DNA of 64,000 bases from Clostridia bacterium. GTDB lineage: Bacteria; Bacillota; Clostridia; Christensenellales; Aristaeellaceae. A program made the position numbers and the translations under genes. The notes under the pieces are model-generated. The model had not been told where the DNA came from, did no database searches, and saw only the letters and a program-made list of their open reading frames with translations. How positions within the stretch are numbered: the first letter of the stretch is position 1; each line of letters begins with the position of its first letter. Shown one piece after another: positions 55,677-64,000 of the stretch. The stretch is from assembly GCA_017429695.1 (NCBI GenBank), contig JAFROK010000023.1, forward strand, positions 83,543 through 147,542. The letters are read 5' to 3'.

Positions 55677-58610
55677 TTAAAACTCCGCATTTTTCTTGAT
55701 TTCTTCCCATTCTTCCCGGGTGATCAGGCATTTCCGGGGCTTGCTGCCGTCCTTGGCAGCCACAATGCCCCGCTCTTCCATCTCATCCGTCAGCCGCCCG
55801 GCCCGGGCGTAGCCGATCTTCAGCCGCCGCTGCAGGGTGCTGGTGGAAATCTGCCCGTCGGAGATGGCAAACTCCACCGCCTGCTCAAACAGGCCGCCGT
55901 CCGATCCGCCGATCTCGCCGGTGCCGCCGACCATGTCCGCCCCGGACATATCGCCCGCGCTGCCGTTTTCAATCTGCTCCAGTTTCTCCAGGATATCCGG
56001 ATCATAAGTGCTGGGGTTCGCGTCCCGCACATGTTTCACGATCCGGTTGACCTCCTCGTCGCTCAGGAAGCAGCCCTGCACCCGCGTCGGCGCAAAGGAT
56101 CCGGTGGGCAGGTACAGCATGTCGCCCCAGCCCAGCAGCTGTTCCGATCCGTTCCGGTCCAGGATGGTCCGGCTGTCCACCTGGCTGGCCGTCTTGAAGG
56201 CGATCCGGCTCGGGATGTTCGCCTTGATCAGGCCCGTGATGACGTCTACCGACGGACGCTGGGTCGCGACGATCAGGTGGATGCCCGCCGCCCGCGCCAG
56301 CTGGGTGATCCGGCAGATATATTCTTCAACATCCTTCTTGCAGACCATCATCAGGTCCGCCAGTTCGTCGATGATGATCACGATCCGGCTCATGGGTTTC
56401 TCGCCCTTTTTCAGGTTGGCGTTGAAGCCGTCCAGGTTCCGGACCTTGCGTTCCGCAAACTTGTCATAGCGCTCCATCATCTCGGCCACCGCCCAGGCCA
56501 GGGCCGCCGCCGCCTTGTGGGGATCGTTCACCACCGGGATCAGCAGGTGCGGTATGCCGTTGTAGCACTGCAGTTCCACCACCTTCGGGTCCACCAGGAT
56601 CAGCTTCACCTCATCCGGGCCCGCCCGGTATAACAGGCTGTTGATAATTGCGTTGATGCATACGGATTTACCGCTGCCGGTCTGGCCGGCAATCAGCATA
56701 TGCGGCATCTTGGCCAGGTCGCACACAATCGGCGTGCCCGCGATATCCTTGCCCAGCGCCACCGTCAGCAGCGATTTTGCGGTCTGCATTTTCTCGCTCT
56801 GCAGTACCTCCCGCAGCGTCACAGTGGCCACCTTCCGGTTCGGAATCTCCACGCCCACCAGGCTCTTGCCCGGAATCGGCGCCTCAATCCGCACGGAGGT
56901 TGCTTCCATATTATAGGCGATTTCCTTCTCCAGTTTCGCCACATTGCCCACCTTGGTGCCGGTGGCCAGTTCCATCTCGAAGCGGGAGATCGCCGGGCCG
57001 TGGGTCACATGCACCACCCGGGCCTGCACCTTGAAGCTGGCCAGTGTTTCCTCCAGCTTCCGGGAGCGCATCTCGTCCTCCGCCGCGGTGTCCCCCTCCG
57101 CCGCCTTCGGCATGGCCAGGTCGGTGATCGGCGGGAAGTTATAGGGCGTCGGCATCCAGTCAAAGGATTCCTGCCGGTGCTCCGCCGGTGCCGGAGGCAC
57201 TTTCAGCGTCGGCCGGAAGGTATCATCGCCGATCGTCTGCTGCACATTGGGCACCTGGACCCTGCTGACAGGGGCGGGCTCGGTCCGGGCCGTCCTGCGT
57301 TCCCGGGTTTCCCGGGTCCGGACAGGCGTTTCGTCTTCCGGTTCCGCATATGCTGTTTCCGGCTGCACCGGCCGGGCCGCTCTTTCCGCCCGCGGTTCGC
57401 TCTGCCGCACCGGCGCCTCTTCCGGCGTCGGCTGCGGCTGCGGTCGCCGGTACATGTCGATATTTTCCGGCGCCGTCCGGCTTTCGCCGCGCGGATTGGG
57501 TGTGCGTGCCGGCGCCGGCTGCTGCGTTTCCTCATCGGCGGTGTTCCAGCGGGTTGCCGGCTGAACCGGCATATCGTTCACCGTGCGCCGTTTGTTCGCT
57601 TCCGCCGCTTCCTGCAGCGCTTTCGAAATCGCGGCGCTGCTGGTTTCCACCAGGCCGTCGTTGTCCTGCTTCTTCCGTCCGAAAATCCGGCTCATCAGCG
57701 GCTGCTCCTGATCCGGATTCTCCGGGTTCTTCCTGCCGAAAATCCGGCTCTGGTGCTGCGCCTGCTCCGGCGAGGCCGCGGCCTGCCGCGCGCTCATTTC
57801 CTCCTGCCAGCGCTGCACATCCGCCGCGGAGAGGCTGCGGCCGCCGTTTGCGGGATATGGCTGCTGCACAGGCTGCGGAACCGGCTGCTCCCGGTACATC
57901 TGCTGCTGTTCGATAATCTGGCGCTGCTGCTGTTGCTCCCACTGTTGCTGCTGAACCGCCTGTTGCTGCTGCCAGGCAATCTGCTGCGCCTCCGCCTGGG
58001 CCTGGTCCCGGTCCTTCTTTCCCCGGCGGATCTGCGTCTGTCCGGTGACCAGTTCAGCAATCCGCCGCGGCGACAGGTTCACCATCATCAGCAGGCAGAA
58101 CGCCGTCGCCAGAAACAGGATGATGGCACACAGCCAGTTCATCGGAAACAGTTTCCACAGCGGCCATCCGATCACGACGCCCAGGGCGCCGCCGCCGTTT
58201 TTCGAGACGCTGCAGTTGGCATACGTGCGTCCGATGACGCCTGTCCAGCTGCGGCCGCCCTGCTCGTCCAGGCGGGCCATCGCGCTGCCGCTGATCATCA
58301 TGATAAACGTGCACAGCCCGACCAGGGCCAGCAGGCCGAACACCCACGGGCGGACCGGCGCCCGCCGCTGGGTGGACCAGATCACCAGCACGCCGGCCCA
58401 CAGGGGAATGGCGGCCAGAATATATGCCAGGCTGCCGGTAAGACCGAAAGCGATTTCTGCCAGTCCTTTCAGGAACGGCATCCCCAGGTCCACCGCCATG
58501 AAGATCAGGACGCCCAGGGCCACCAGCACCAGCCCGCCGATATAGCGCAGTGCCATCACATCTGATGAGTAGGCCGGGGCCTGTCTCCGTTTGCTGCCCT
58601 TCTGTGTCAT
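55677..58610 (-). CDS. FtsK/SpoIIIE-family DNA translocase
   Basis: 977 residues. About four N-terminal membrane helices (residues about 20-165), a long flexible linker with a glutamine-rich tract (around 205-245) and Pro/Arg/Glu-rich sequence, then the motor: Walker A GQTGSGKSVCINA (K648) and Walker B IVIIIDELADLMM. The C-terminal winged-helix gamma domain (YARAGRLTDEMEERGIV) reads DNA polarity sequences. Acts in chromosome segregation at division and, in sporulating species, forespore DNA transfer; FtsK versus SpoIIIE cannot be told here. Preceded by GGAGGAAAGC. Confidence 0.95.
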   Translation of the reverse strand: MTQKGSKRRQAPAYSSDVMALRYIGGLVLVALGVLIFMAVDLGMPFLKGLAEIAFGLTGSLAYILAAIPLWAGVLVIWSTQRRAPVRPWVFGLLALVGLCTFIMMISGSAMARLDEQGGRSWTGVIGRTYANCSVSKNGGGALGVVIGWPLWKLFPMNWLCAIILFLATAFCLLMMVNLSPRRIAELVTGQTQIRRGKKDRDQAQAEAQQIAWQQQQAVQQQQWEQQQQRQIIEQQQMYREQPVPQPVQQPYPANGGRSLSAADVQRWQEEMSARQAAASPEQAQHQSRIFGRKNPENPDQEQPLMSRIFGRKKQDNDGLVETSSAAISKALQEAAEANKRRTVNDMPVQPATRWNTADEETQQPAPARTPNPRGESRTAPENIDMYRRPQPQPTPEEAPVRQSEPRAERAARPVQPETAYAEPEDETPVRTRETRERRTARTEPAPVSRVQVPNVQQTIGDDTFRPTLKVPPAPAEHRQESFDWMPTPYNFPPITDLAMPKAAEGDTAAEDEMRSRKLEETLASFKVQARVVHVTHGPAISRFEMELATGTKVGNVAKLEKEIAYNMEATSVRIEAPIPGKSLVGVEIPNRKVATVTLREVLQSEKMQTAKSLLTVALGKDIAGTPIVCDLAKMPHMLIAGQTGSGKSVCINAIINSLLYRAGPDEVKLILVDPKVVELQCYNGIPHLLIPVVNDPHKAAAALAWAVAEMMERYDKFAERKVRNLDGFNANLKKGEKPMSRIVIIIDELADLMMVCKKDVEEYICRITQLARAAGIHLIVATQRPSVDVITGLIKANIPSRIAFKTASQVDSRTILDRNGSEQLLGWGDMLYLPTGSFAPTRVQGCFLSDEEVNRIVKHVRDANPSTYDPDILEKLEQIENGSAGDMSGADMVGGTGEIGGSDGGLFEQAVEFAISDGQISTSTLQRRLKIGYARAGRLTDEMEERGIVAAKDGSKPRKCLITREEWEEIKKNAEF

Positions 58611-58634
58611 GCTTTCCTCCGGTTGATTAATCGT

Positions 58635-59810
58635 TTATTCTGTCAGCGTAATGCTGGTCAGCGTTCCGTCCGTATCCGCATACAGCTGCAGCTGATACGC
58701 GCCGAAACGGTAATAGTCGCATGTTCCGGCTTCCCGGCGCTTTGCTTCCGCCGTTTCCTCATCCAGCGTCACCGCATATTCCGGCTCGCCCAGCACGGCG
58801 CGCCATTCCTCCTGCCGGGTCCGGCCGATGCACAGCCCCCACGCGCAGCCCCGGTCCATCCGGATGCCCTGAACCACACTGGTATCCCACGCTTCGCTCA
58901 GGTAATCCGTCAGCAGGTATATGCCCCGGAAGCACCCGGGCTCCAGCGAAAACAGCCTTCCGCCTTCGTAAATGTCCGGATCGGTCAGCATGCGGTACCG
59001 GTCGGTCAGTGTTTTCACGCTGTCCCCGATGGCCGCGGGAATATCCGGCAGCCGTCCGCTCTCCGTCATGGCGCGGATCTTTTCCGCGCTTTCCCCGGTC
59101 AGCGCCAGCATTCCGTTTGCGCCGATGCGGTCCGGAATGCTGTCCTTTTCCAGGTTCAGCTCCTCCCGGATTTCATTCCATCCGATGCAGATATCCCCCG
59201 CCCGATCCGTGAGTGTGCTCAGCTGGGTCACGGGATACAGAAGCCGCAGTCCGTTCTGCTCCAGGCAGAATCCGTCCGGCAGCGGCGTCACCTCGCTGTT
59301 GCCCAGGTGCGCGCTCAGCTCCGGCGCCACGTCAAAGTCCAGGTATTCCTCCAGGGTAGCCCGGGCGGAATCCTCGTCGGTAAACAGTTCCGCCAGGGTG
59401 ATTTCATGCCCGTCCCGCAGGTCGATATTGCTCCATGTCCACCGGTGCGTGGTCCGGGAGTTCTGCAGCGCGCCTTCCGCGGACATGACAATGCTCAGCA
59501 CGTCCCCCCTGATTTCACCGGCCCATGTCACCCGGATTCCGAGGTTTTCCTCGGCCAGGAGCATGGTCATCCGGTCCAGGTAGCCGTTCACATCCAGGTC
59601 TTCCAGGAGGCGGCTGTTGATTTCCTGCTGCAGGGTTTCGTCCGCCATGCCGGTCAGCGCCGGATAGACGATGCTGCTGTTTCCCAGCTCCAGCTGCATA
59701 TCGGTCAGCGCCGCCCCGCCGTTTTCTTCCGCACAAGCCGCCGGCACCGTCGCCAGGATCAGCGCGGCCAGCACCGCCAGGATGCGTCCCGTCTTTCGTT
59801 TCATCCTCAT
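58635..59810 (-). CDS. Secreted protein, DUF3298-like
   Basis: 391 residues. Signal peptide MRMKRKTGRILAVLAALI...VPAACA with likely cleavage before EENGG; the cysteine is not in a good lipobox. The segment from about 90-200 (RTTHRWTWSNIDLRDGHEIT; ELFTDEDSARATLEEYL) resembles DUF3298 domains found in PdaC and RsiV. The C-terminal 180 residues are unassigned. Start 59810 follows GGAGGG at 7 bp. Probably extracellular or envelope-associated; function unknown. Confidence 0.75.
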   Translation of the reverse strand: MRMKRKTGRILAVLAALILATVPAACAEENGGAALTDMQLELGNSSIVYPALTGMADETLQQEINSRLLEDLDVNGYLDRMTMLLAEENLGIRVTWAGEIRGDVLSIVMSAEGALQNSRTTHRWTWSNIDLRDGHEITLAELFTDEDSARATLEEYLDFDVAPELSAHLGNSEVTPLPDGFCLEQNGLRLLYPVTQLSTLTDRAGDICIGWNEIREELNLEKDSIPDRIGANGMLALTGESAEKIRAMTESGRLPDIPAAIGDSVKTLTDRYRMLTDPDIYEGGRLFSLEPGCFRGIYLLTDYLSEAWDTSVVQGIRMDRGCAWGLCIGRTRQEEWRAVLGEPEYAVTLDEETAEAKRREAGTCDYYRFGAYQLQLYADTDGTLTSITLTE

Positions 59811-59833
59811 CGCAAAACCCTCCATAACAATAT

Positions 59834-59912
59834 ATTGTACATCGAATTTGGTTTCCGGGCAACTCCGCCGGTTTTCCGGCGGTTTGACAGGGAATTTCTC
59901 CCCCGGTATAAT
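59834..59912. promoter_or_regulatory. Divergent promoters around a hairpin
   Basis: Leftward: TTGCCC (59862-59857) and TACAAT (59839-59834), 17 bp. Rightward: TTGACA (59884-59889) and TATAAT (59907-59912), 17 bp, both perfect. Between them CCGCCGG-TTTT-CCGGCGG (59865-59882) forms a 7-bp inverted repeat that could bind a regulator of both. Confidence 0.8.
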
Positions 59913-59991
59913 AACGGAAGAAACCCGACTTTGCCTTCCGGGCAGGGGACGGATTCCGGGCCGGACAGCCGCAGGGAAAGGAGCGAACGCT

Positions 59992-60576
59992 TTGCCGCGC
60001 AGGAAGAAGTTTTTCCGGTTGCTGCTGAAAATCCTCAGCGGCCTGGTTTCCTTTGCCCTGCTGGCCTTCGCCTGCCTCTCCCTGATTATCGCCCAGCCCC
60101 AGCCGGACAAAATCAAAGAACCGGAACCCCAGGCGCTGCTGTCCCCGGCCCCGGCCATTGAAACCCGGTCCGAATCGGAACTGACCTCGGTGGCCTCATC
60201 GTTTCCCGCGCCGCTGATGAGCTTTGTTTCCTCCTCCGGCATGCGGTTTGTCTCCGCCTCCGCCCGGGATGCAGCGGTAGACGGCGGCACCGGCCGCGTT
60301 GCCACCCTGAACTGGCAGACGCCGGACGGCGAACCGGTGATCCTGCAGAGCATCTATCCCGCTTCCGCCCTTTCCCTGCTCGGAAACGACTATCATTTTG
60401 TCTGGAAACTCGGGCCGACGCTTTTCGGCTCCGATTCAGTATATATGGAAGCAAACGGTGCCGTGCGCCTCCATGCGCGCACGGATTCAGCCCTGTATGT
60501 GGTAATTGTTCCCCCGGCCGTCGCGCCGAAACTGACCGCCCTCAGCCAGTCGCTGCAGCTGCTTTCCATGCAGTAA
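59992..60576 (+). CDS. Membrane-anchored protein of unknown function
   Basis: 194 residues with one N-terminal helix (LSGLVSFALLAFACLSLIIA) behind a basic MPRRKKFFRLL start, so it is probably anchored with the rest outside. The outer part is Ser/Ala/Pro-rich and then has a compact segment (ATLNWQTPDGEPVILQSIYP). TTG 59992 is taken as start because AAAGGAG is 8 bp before it; no ATG is suitably placed. Preceded by a consensus promoter and followed after 43 bp by the GH20 gene. Family not recognised. Confidence 0.7.
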   Translation: MPRRKKFFRLLLKILSGLVSFALLAFACLSLIIAQPQPDKIKEPEPQALLSPAPAIETRSESELTSVASSFPAPLMSFVSSSGMRFVSASARDAAVDGGTGRVATLNWQTPDGEPVILQSIYPASALSLLGNDYHFVWKLGPTLFGSDSVYMEANGAVRLHARTDSALYVVIVPPAVAPKLTALSQSLQLLSMQ

Positions 60577-60619
60577 GAAGGCAGCCCGGACCGCATTTCA
60601 TCCAAAGGAGAATCATATC

Positions 60620-62644
60620 ATGACGCAGCCTTTTGTTCATCGTGGGTTTATGCTGGATGTCTGCCGCCATTTCATGCCGGTTCCGGAAATCCGCCGGCTG
60701 CTGGCGGCCGCTTCCCGGTGCGGCGTCAACCGCATGCACTGGCACCTGACGGACGACCAGGGCTGGCGGCTGGAAATCCTGAAATACCCGCGCCTGACCG
60801 AAGTCGGCGCCTTCCGCGGCGCCACGCATTTCGGCGGCGTATCCGAAACGGAAAACAACTGCGGTTTCTATACGCAGCAGGAAGTCCGGGACTTGGTCGC
60901 CTATGCCGCAACGCTCGGTATCGACATCATCCCGGAGATTGAAATTCCCGGCCATGCCGCCGCCATGCTCGCCGCATACCCGGAGATGGGCTGCCGCCGG
61001 AGCCGGGCCGGCCAGCCGGATGCGGAACCAACGGATGCGTATCCATATCATGTCCGGATTTCCGGCGGCATCTTTCCGGATCTCATCTGCGCTGGCCGGA
61101 AGGAAACCCTCTCTTTCCTGAAGGACATCCTGGATGAGGTGATGGATCTTTTCCCGTTCCCCATGGTGCATATCGGCGGGGATGAGGCCCTGAAGGTCCA
61201 CTGGCGCCGCTGCCCGGACTGCCGGCAGAAGATGCGGAAGTATCACCTGCGCTCGGAGGATGAGCTGCAGCGCTGGCTGGTGCTGGAGCTCGGGGAATAC
61301 CTGCATGGCCACGGCCGGGAAACCATCGTCTGGAACGATGTGCTGGAAGGCGGTTTCCTGCCGGATTATTTTATTGTCCAGCAGTGGCTGAGCCACGAGG
61401 ACCGGATCACGGAATGGATGGCCCGGGGCGGGCGGGTGATCAACTCGGATACCCGCTGCTGGTATTTCGACTATCCCTACGGCGCCATCGACGTCCATTC
61501 CATCTGGCAGTATCCCCGGATTCCGGATTTCGCGCGGGCGTATGAATCCCAGCTGCTGGGCCTGGAGGCGCCGCTGTGGACGGAACGGATCACCAATATC
61601 GGCCGGGCGGCCCATATGCTGTTTCCCCGCCTGGCCGGCCTCGGGCTGAAAGCCGCCGGGGAGGACGCCCTGTTCTGGCCAGCCCAGGAAAAAAAGGTCG
61701 ACCGGATCATGGAGGAGATCGAGGAAACCGGCCTGCGAGGCGCGCCGTCGGAATACTGGCATATGACGGAGGAAGCCGCTGCCGCCGACAGGCAGGCGGA
61801 CCTCGACCGGATCTATGCGCCGGACGCGCTGCCCTATGTCCGGGCGGAAGAACAGATTATCCTCCTGGACGAAACGGAGAAGTTCATGCGGCAGCTGGGC
61901 ATTCCGGAATCTTTCCTGCTGGAAGCCGGGGACATCGTGCTGGACGGCCGGGATAATCCGTCCCTGCCGGCAAGGACCGATGGGGCGGACGTGCTGATCC
62001 GCCAGATGATGGAAGCAGTGGAAAGCCGTGGCCATGGCGCCTGGCGCCGCTTCCCCGAGGAAGTATGGCTGGATACCATGAAATGTTATCCCCGGTTTAT
62101 TGCGGAGCATCGCCGCTCCTACGGATATGACGGGTTTGACCGGGGCGGATGGACCGTCCGCCAGGCCGGCGCCCGGCTCTTCCGCCTCGGGGAGCTGGAA
62201 TATGAACTGCTGGAGGAGCAACCGGAAAACGGAAATCCGCCCTGCCGCTGCATTTCACTGCATATCCCGTCGGACGCGAAGCTGCAGCCGAAACTGCTGA
62301 ATGAATCTCTCGCGAAGGCCCGGGCTTTCCTGAAAGAGTTTTTCCCGGAATGGGCGGAGCTGCCGGTCATGTGTGAAACCTGGCTGCTGTCCCCCCGGCT
62401 GAAGGAATGGCTCCCGGAAGACTCAAAAATCCTTCACTTCCAGGCAGCGTTCGATATCGAAAGCACCGATCCGGAGGACGAAGCGGCACTGGAATGGGTC
62501 TTTTATGTGGCCGAAGGCCAGCGGGCCTCGCTGGACCTGAACGCCCTGCCGGAGGATACCACCCTGCAGCGGCAGATGAAAGCAGACCTGCTTTCCGGCG
62601 GCAAACCCGGTTCCGCCCGGGGCCGGCTCGTCCGGAATTTCTGA
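60620..62644 (+). CDS. GH20 beta-N-acetylhexosaminidase fused to an acyltransferase-like region
   Basis: 674 residues. Residues 1-390 are a GH20 barrel: RMHWHLTDDQGWRLEI, EIEIPGHAAAMLA, and the catalytic pair D188-E189 in HIGGDE. No signal peptide, so it acts in the cytoplasm. From about 395 on, HIPSDAKLQPKLLNESL and ETWLLSPRLKEWLPEDS resemble the GNAT-like acyltransferase domains found as separate clostridial proteins (weak match). The frame is continuous. It could remove GlcNAc from recycled peptidoglycan or imported chitobiose, and the second half could acylate a sugar or a protein; this is inference. AAAGGAG precedes ATG by 10 bp. Confidence 0.85.
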   Translation: MTQPFVHRGFMLDVCRHFMPVPEIRRLLAAASRCGVNRMHWHLTDDQGWRLEILKYPRLTEVGAFRGATHFGGVSETENNCGFYTQQEVRDLVAYAATLGIDIIPEIEIPGHAAAMLAAYPEMGCRRSRAGQPDAEPTDAYPYHVRISGGIFPDLICAGRKETLSFLKDILDEVMDLFPFPMVHIGGDEALKVHWRRCPDCRQKMRKYHLRSEDELQRWLVLELGEYLHGHGRETIVWNDVLEGGFLPDYFIVQQWLSHEDRITEWMARGGRVINSDTRCWYFDYPYGAIDVHSIWQYPRIPDFARAYESQLLGLEAPLWTERITNIGRAAHMLFPRLAGLGLKAAGEDALFWPAQEKKVDRIMEEIEETGLRGAPSEYWHMTEEAAAADRQADLDRIYAPDALPYVRAEEQIILLDETEKFMRQLGIPESFLLEAGDIVLDGRDNPSLPARTDGADVLIRQMMEAVESRGHGAWRRFPEEVWLDTMKCYPRFIAEHRRSYGYDGFDRGGWTVRQAGARLFRLGELEYELLEEQPENGNPPCRCISLHIPSDAKLQPKLLNESLAKARAFLKEFFPEWAELPVMCETWLLSPRLKEWLPEDSKILHFQAAFDIESTDPEDEAALEWVFYVAEGQRASLDLNALPEDTTLQRQMKADLLSGGKPGSARGRLVRNF

Positions 62645-62652
62645 ACAGTAAA

Positions 62653-62690
62653 GGAGCTCACTCTTTTCGGAGTGAGCTCCCTGGTTTTTT
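62653..62690 (+). terminator. Intrinsic terminator after the GH20 gene
   Basis: GGAGCTCACTC, loop TTTTCG, GAGTGAGCTCC form a perfect 11-bp stem followed by CTGGTTTTTT. Strong on the plus strand. Confidence 0.9.
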
Positions 62691-62705
62691 GGGATCGGTG
62701 ATTGA

Positions 62706-63413
62706 TCAATCGTCATCCGGATCAAGTTCTTCGTCGTCTTCCGCTTCTTCAGGCGCGGCTTCTTCTACGGTAAATTCTTCCGGCTCGATCTCTTCCTCAT
62801 CGGATTCTTCTGTTTCTTCCTTGTCCACCGCGTCGATCAGCAGGCGGTCACCCCTGCTCTGCTCCAGCGCGCGGACATCGTTCTTCAGGTGCTCGGCAAT
62901 GCTCGCACCAAAGCGCTGCTTGACGTCTCCGCCTTCGGCCTTGAACAGCGTGCTGCCTGTTTCGGCGGCCGCCTGGGTCAGCGCATCCATCAGCATCCGG
63001 ATCTGGTCCATGTAATACAGGTAGCTTCCGGCAAAATCATTCACCGTGTTCTTGATGATCTGCTGGTTATTTTCCCGGTTCTCCTGGATTTCTTCCAGCA
63101 GGTCGTTCCGTTTGATGGCGGATTCCTTGGCAAATTCTTCTTCCTTGGTTTCGCGGGTTTCTTCGAATTCGCGGATCTTTTCGGTATACAGTTCCTTCAG
63201 TCCTTCAAATTCCACCGCGGACTGCTTGGCCTTTTTCTTCAGCTTTTTCAGGTCGTTATCCTTCAGCTGTTCTTCCAGGTCCTTGATCCGGTCTTCCGCG
63301 GACTTCAGCTTGGACATCAGCTCATGCTTTTCCTGGGCGGCGGTTTCCATCTGCTTTTTGTAGACGCTTACTTCCTGGTCCAGTTCTTCCAACTTTTTCC
63401 GGTTACCGAACAT
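62706..63413 (-). CDS. Coiled-coil acidic protein of unknown function
   Basis: 235 residues. Residues about 5-125 are charged heptads (KKLEELDQEVSVYKKQMETA; KEEEFAKESAIKRNDLLEEI) typical of a long coiled coil; residues 125-190 are mixed, and the last 45 residues are almost all Asp/Glu. No signal peptide or membrane helix. It could be a structural or adapter protein; I do not recognise a family. Transcribed from a good promoter of its own. Confidence 0.75.
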   Translation of the reverse strand: MFGNRKKLEELDQEVSVYKKQMETAAQEKHELMSKLKSAEDRIKDLEEQLKDNDLKKLKKKAKQSAVEFEGLKELYTEKIREFEETRETKEEEFAKESAIKRNDLLEEIQENRENNQQIIKNTVNDFAGSYLYYMDQIRMLMDALTQAAAETGSTLFKAEGGDVKQRFGASIAEHLKNDVRALEQSRGDRLLIDAVDKEETEESDEEEIEPEEFTVEEAAPEEAEDDEELDPDDD

Positions 63414-63470
63414 AGTCTTTTACCTCCGTTTTATTTGTATTTATGATGTTGTAATCAATTCGGCTTACAA

Positions 63471-63500
63471 ATTATATCATATGTCTGATTCTGCCGTCAA
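63471..63500 (-). promoter_or_regulatory. Promoter of the coiled-coil gene
   Basis: On the minus strand TTGACG (63500-63495) and TATAAT (63476-63471) are 18 bp apart, about 55 bp from the start codon at 63413. Confidence 0.75.
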
Positions 63501-63562
63501 TGCCTGTTCGCCGATGTTGCCATTCTGTCACACATAAAAAAATACAATCTATCAATCAGGTA

Positions 63563-63606
63563 ACAAAAAAACCTGATCTTTCGACCAAGCTTTTTGGCTC
63601 CCCAGG
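63563..63606 (-). repeat. Second copy of the tRNA-Asn 3' end and terminator
   Basis: Identical in 42 of 44 bases to 63793-63836, which holds the last bases of tRNA-Asn, its CCA and the following terminator. The two changes turn Watson-Crick pairs of the hairpin into G-U pairs on the minus strand, so the RNA hairpin is preserved (CTTGGTC, GAAA loop, GATCAGG, then TTTTTTT). It ends transcripts entering from the tRNA side. Confidence 0.85.
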
Positions 63607-63792
63607 GGAGTGATCCGAGAGGTGCCCCAGTGGGGCATTCGCCGAAGGCGAAAACGAGGTGAGCGAGTCAACCGAAAGGGAGATCAAAGCCCGCTCCAAG
63701 GGCTTTGAACGACCATTGAGGTTGCGGATAGGGCGTAGACCTACCACGAACGCAGTTCGTGCAATACCGATTTATCGGGATTGCCGGGGAGC
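63607..63792. other. Hairpin-rich spacer between the two tRNA terminator copies
   Basis: No credible gene. It contains consecutive short inverted repeats: TGCCCC/GGGGCA (63623-63637), TTCGCC/GGCGAA (63638-63652), CAAAGCCC/GGGCTTTG (63685-63707), CACGAAC/GTTCGTG (63745-63761) and GCAATxCCGAT/ATCGGxATTGC (63761-63784). A frame of 63 codons crosses it but has no ribosome-binding site I would trust. Confidence 0.6.
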
Positions 63793-63794
63793 AC

Positions 63795-63819
63795 AAAAAA
63801 ACCTGATCTTTCGATCAGG
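63795..63819 (-). terminator. Intrinsic terminator after tRNA-Asn
   Basis: On the minus strand CCTGATC, loop GAAA, GATCAGG is followed by TTTTTTT, a few bases after the CCA end. It ends the rRNA-tRNA transcript. Confidence 0.9.
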
Positions 63820-63824
63820 CTTTT

Positions 63825-63899
<75 letters not shown>

Positions 63900-63908
63900 A
63901 TATTGGAA

Positions 63909-64000
63909 TCCGGCGGCGACCTACTCTCCCGGACCGTTACCAGTCAAGTACCATCGGCACTGAAGGGCTTAACTTCTGTGTTCGGTATGGGAACAGGTGG
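63909..64000 (-). rRNA. rrf: 5S ribosomal RNA, 3' part (cut by the window edge)
   Basis: Read leftward from the edge, CCATACCGAACACAGAAGTT and the later GGGAGAGTAGGTCGCCGCC are conserved 5S elements. About 20-25 bases at the 5' end are outside the window. The 3' end is set at the base that should pair with the 5' end and is accurate to a few bases. 23S and 16S are expected further right. Confidence 0.95.

Noticed and set aside
63556-63747. A 63-codon gene on the minus strand in the tRNA-flanking spacer
   Set aside because: It runs through the hairpins and the duplicated terminator, and I see no ribosome-binding site that supports translation. The structure is better explained at DNA or RNA level.

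Overview
The window looks like a chromosomal segment of a G+C-rich, low-redundancy member of the Clostridia (Bacillota). The evidence is strong AAGGAGG ribosome-binding sites, consensus sigma-A promoters, ABC sugar and peptide transporters of clostridial type, formate-tetrahydrofolate ligase and a B-type dihydroorotate dehydrogenase (PyrD plus PyrK). The many beta-glycosidases suit a rumen or gut plant-fibre degrader. The species cannot be named from sequence alone. I see no prophage, transposase, plasmid or CRISPR genes.

Region 1 (1-16.6 kb) is a carbohydrate-use region. It holds an RpiR-type regulator, a divergent pair (GH2 beta-mannosidase against a Gfo/Idh/MocA oxidoreductase plus a sugar isomerase-like TIM barrel fused to a TolB-like propeller), and a leftward operon (monooxygenase-like protein, zinc-ribbon-like protein, GH3, circularly permuted GH3, AraC regulator, MFS transporter). 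A third GH3 and a tiny gene with its own terminator follow. Region 2 (16.7-31.3 kb) holds an Opp/Dpp-family ABC system, a CUT1-type sugar ABC system without its own ATPase, an IlvD/Edd dehydratase and a MATE exporter. Three of the four permeases carry large extra extracytoplasmic segments, and both binding proteins have signal peptides without a lipobox.

Region 3 (31.5-54.5 kb) starts with rarA and then contains two abutting leftward nucleotide operons. The purine operon reads purE-purF-purM-purN-purO-AICAR formyltransferase-purD-purL-fhs, and fhs can make the 10-formyl-THF used by PurN and the AICAR enzyme. The pyrimidine operon reads pyrC-carB-pyrK-pyrD-pyrF-pyrE-pyrB-pyrI. Two glutamine-using functions are missing or degenerate: PurF lacks the N-terminal catalytic cysteine and there is no carA. 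PurL keeps its glutaminase cysteine. The purE promoter overlaps a perfect match to the PurBox consensus, and pyrC is preceded by a leader ending in an intrinsic terminator.

Region 4 (54.5-64 kb) has an Mbeg1-like hydrolase, an FtsK/SpoIIIE translocase, two envelope proteins transcribed divergently, a GH20 hexosaminidase fused to an acyltransferase-like region, a coiled-coil protein, then tRNA-Asn and the 3' part of a 5S rRNA gene (the end of an rRNA operon that enters from the right). Downstream of the tRNA its 3' end and terminator are duplicated 230 bp apart around a hairpin-rich spacer.

Intergenic repeats of note are a heptamer array after pyrI with fragments after purN, dppF and at a GH3 stop codon, and an inverted pair of REP-like elements between purD and purL.
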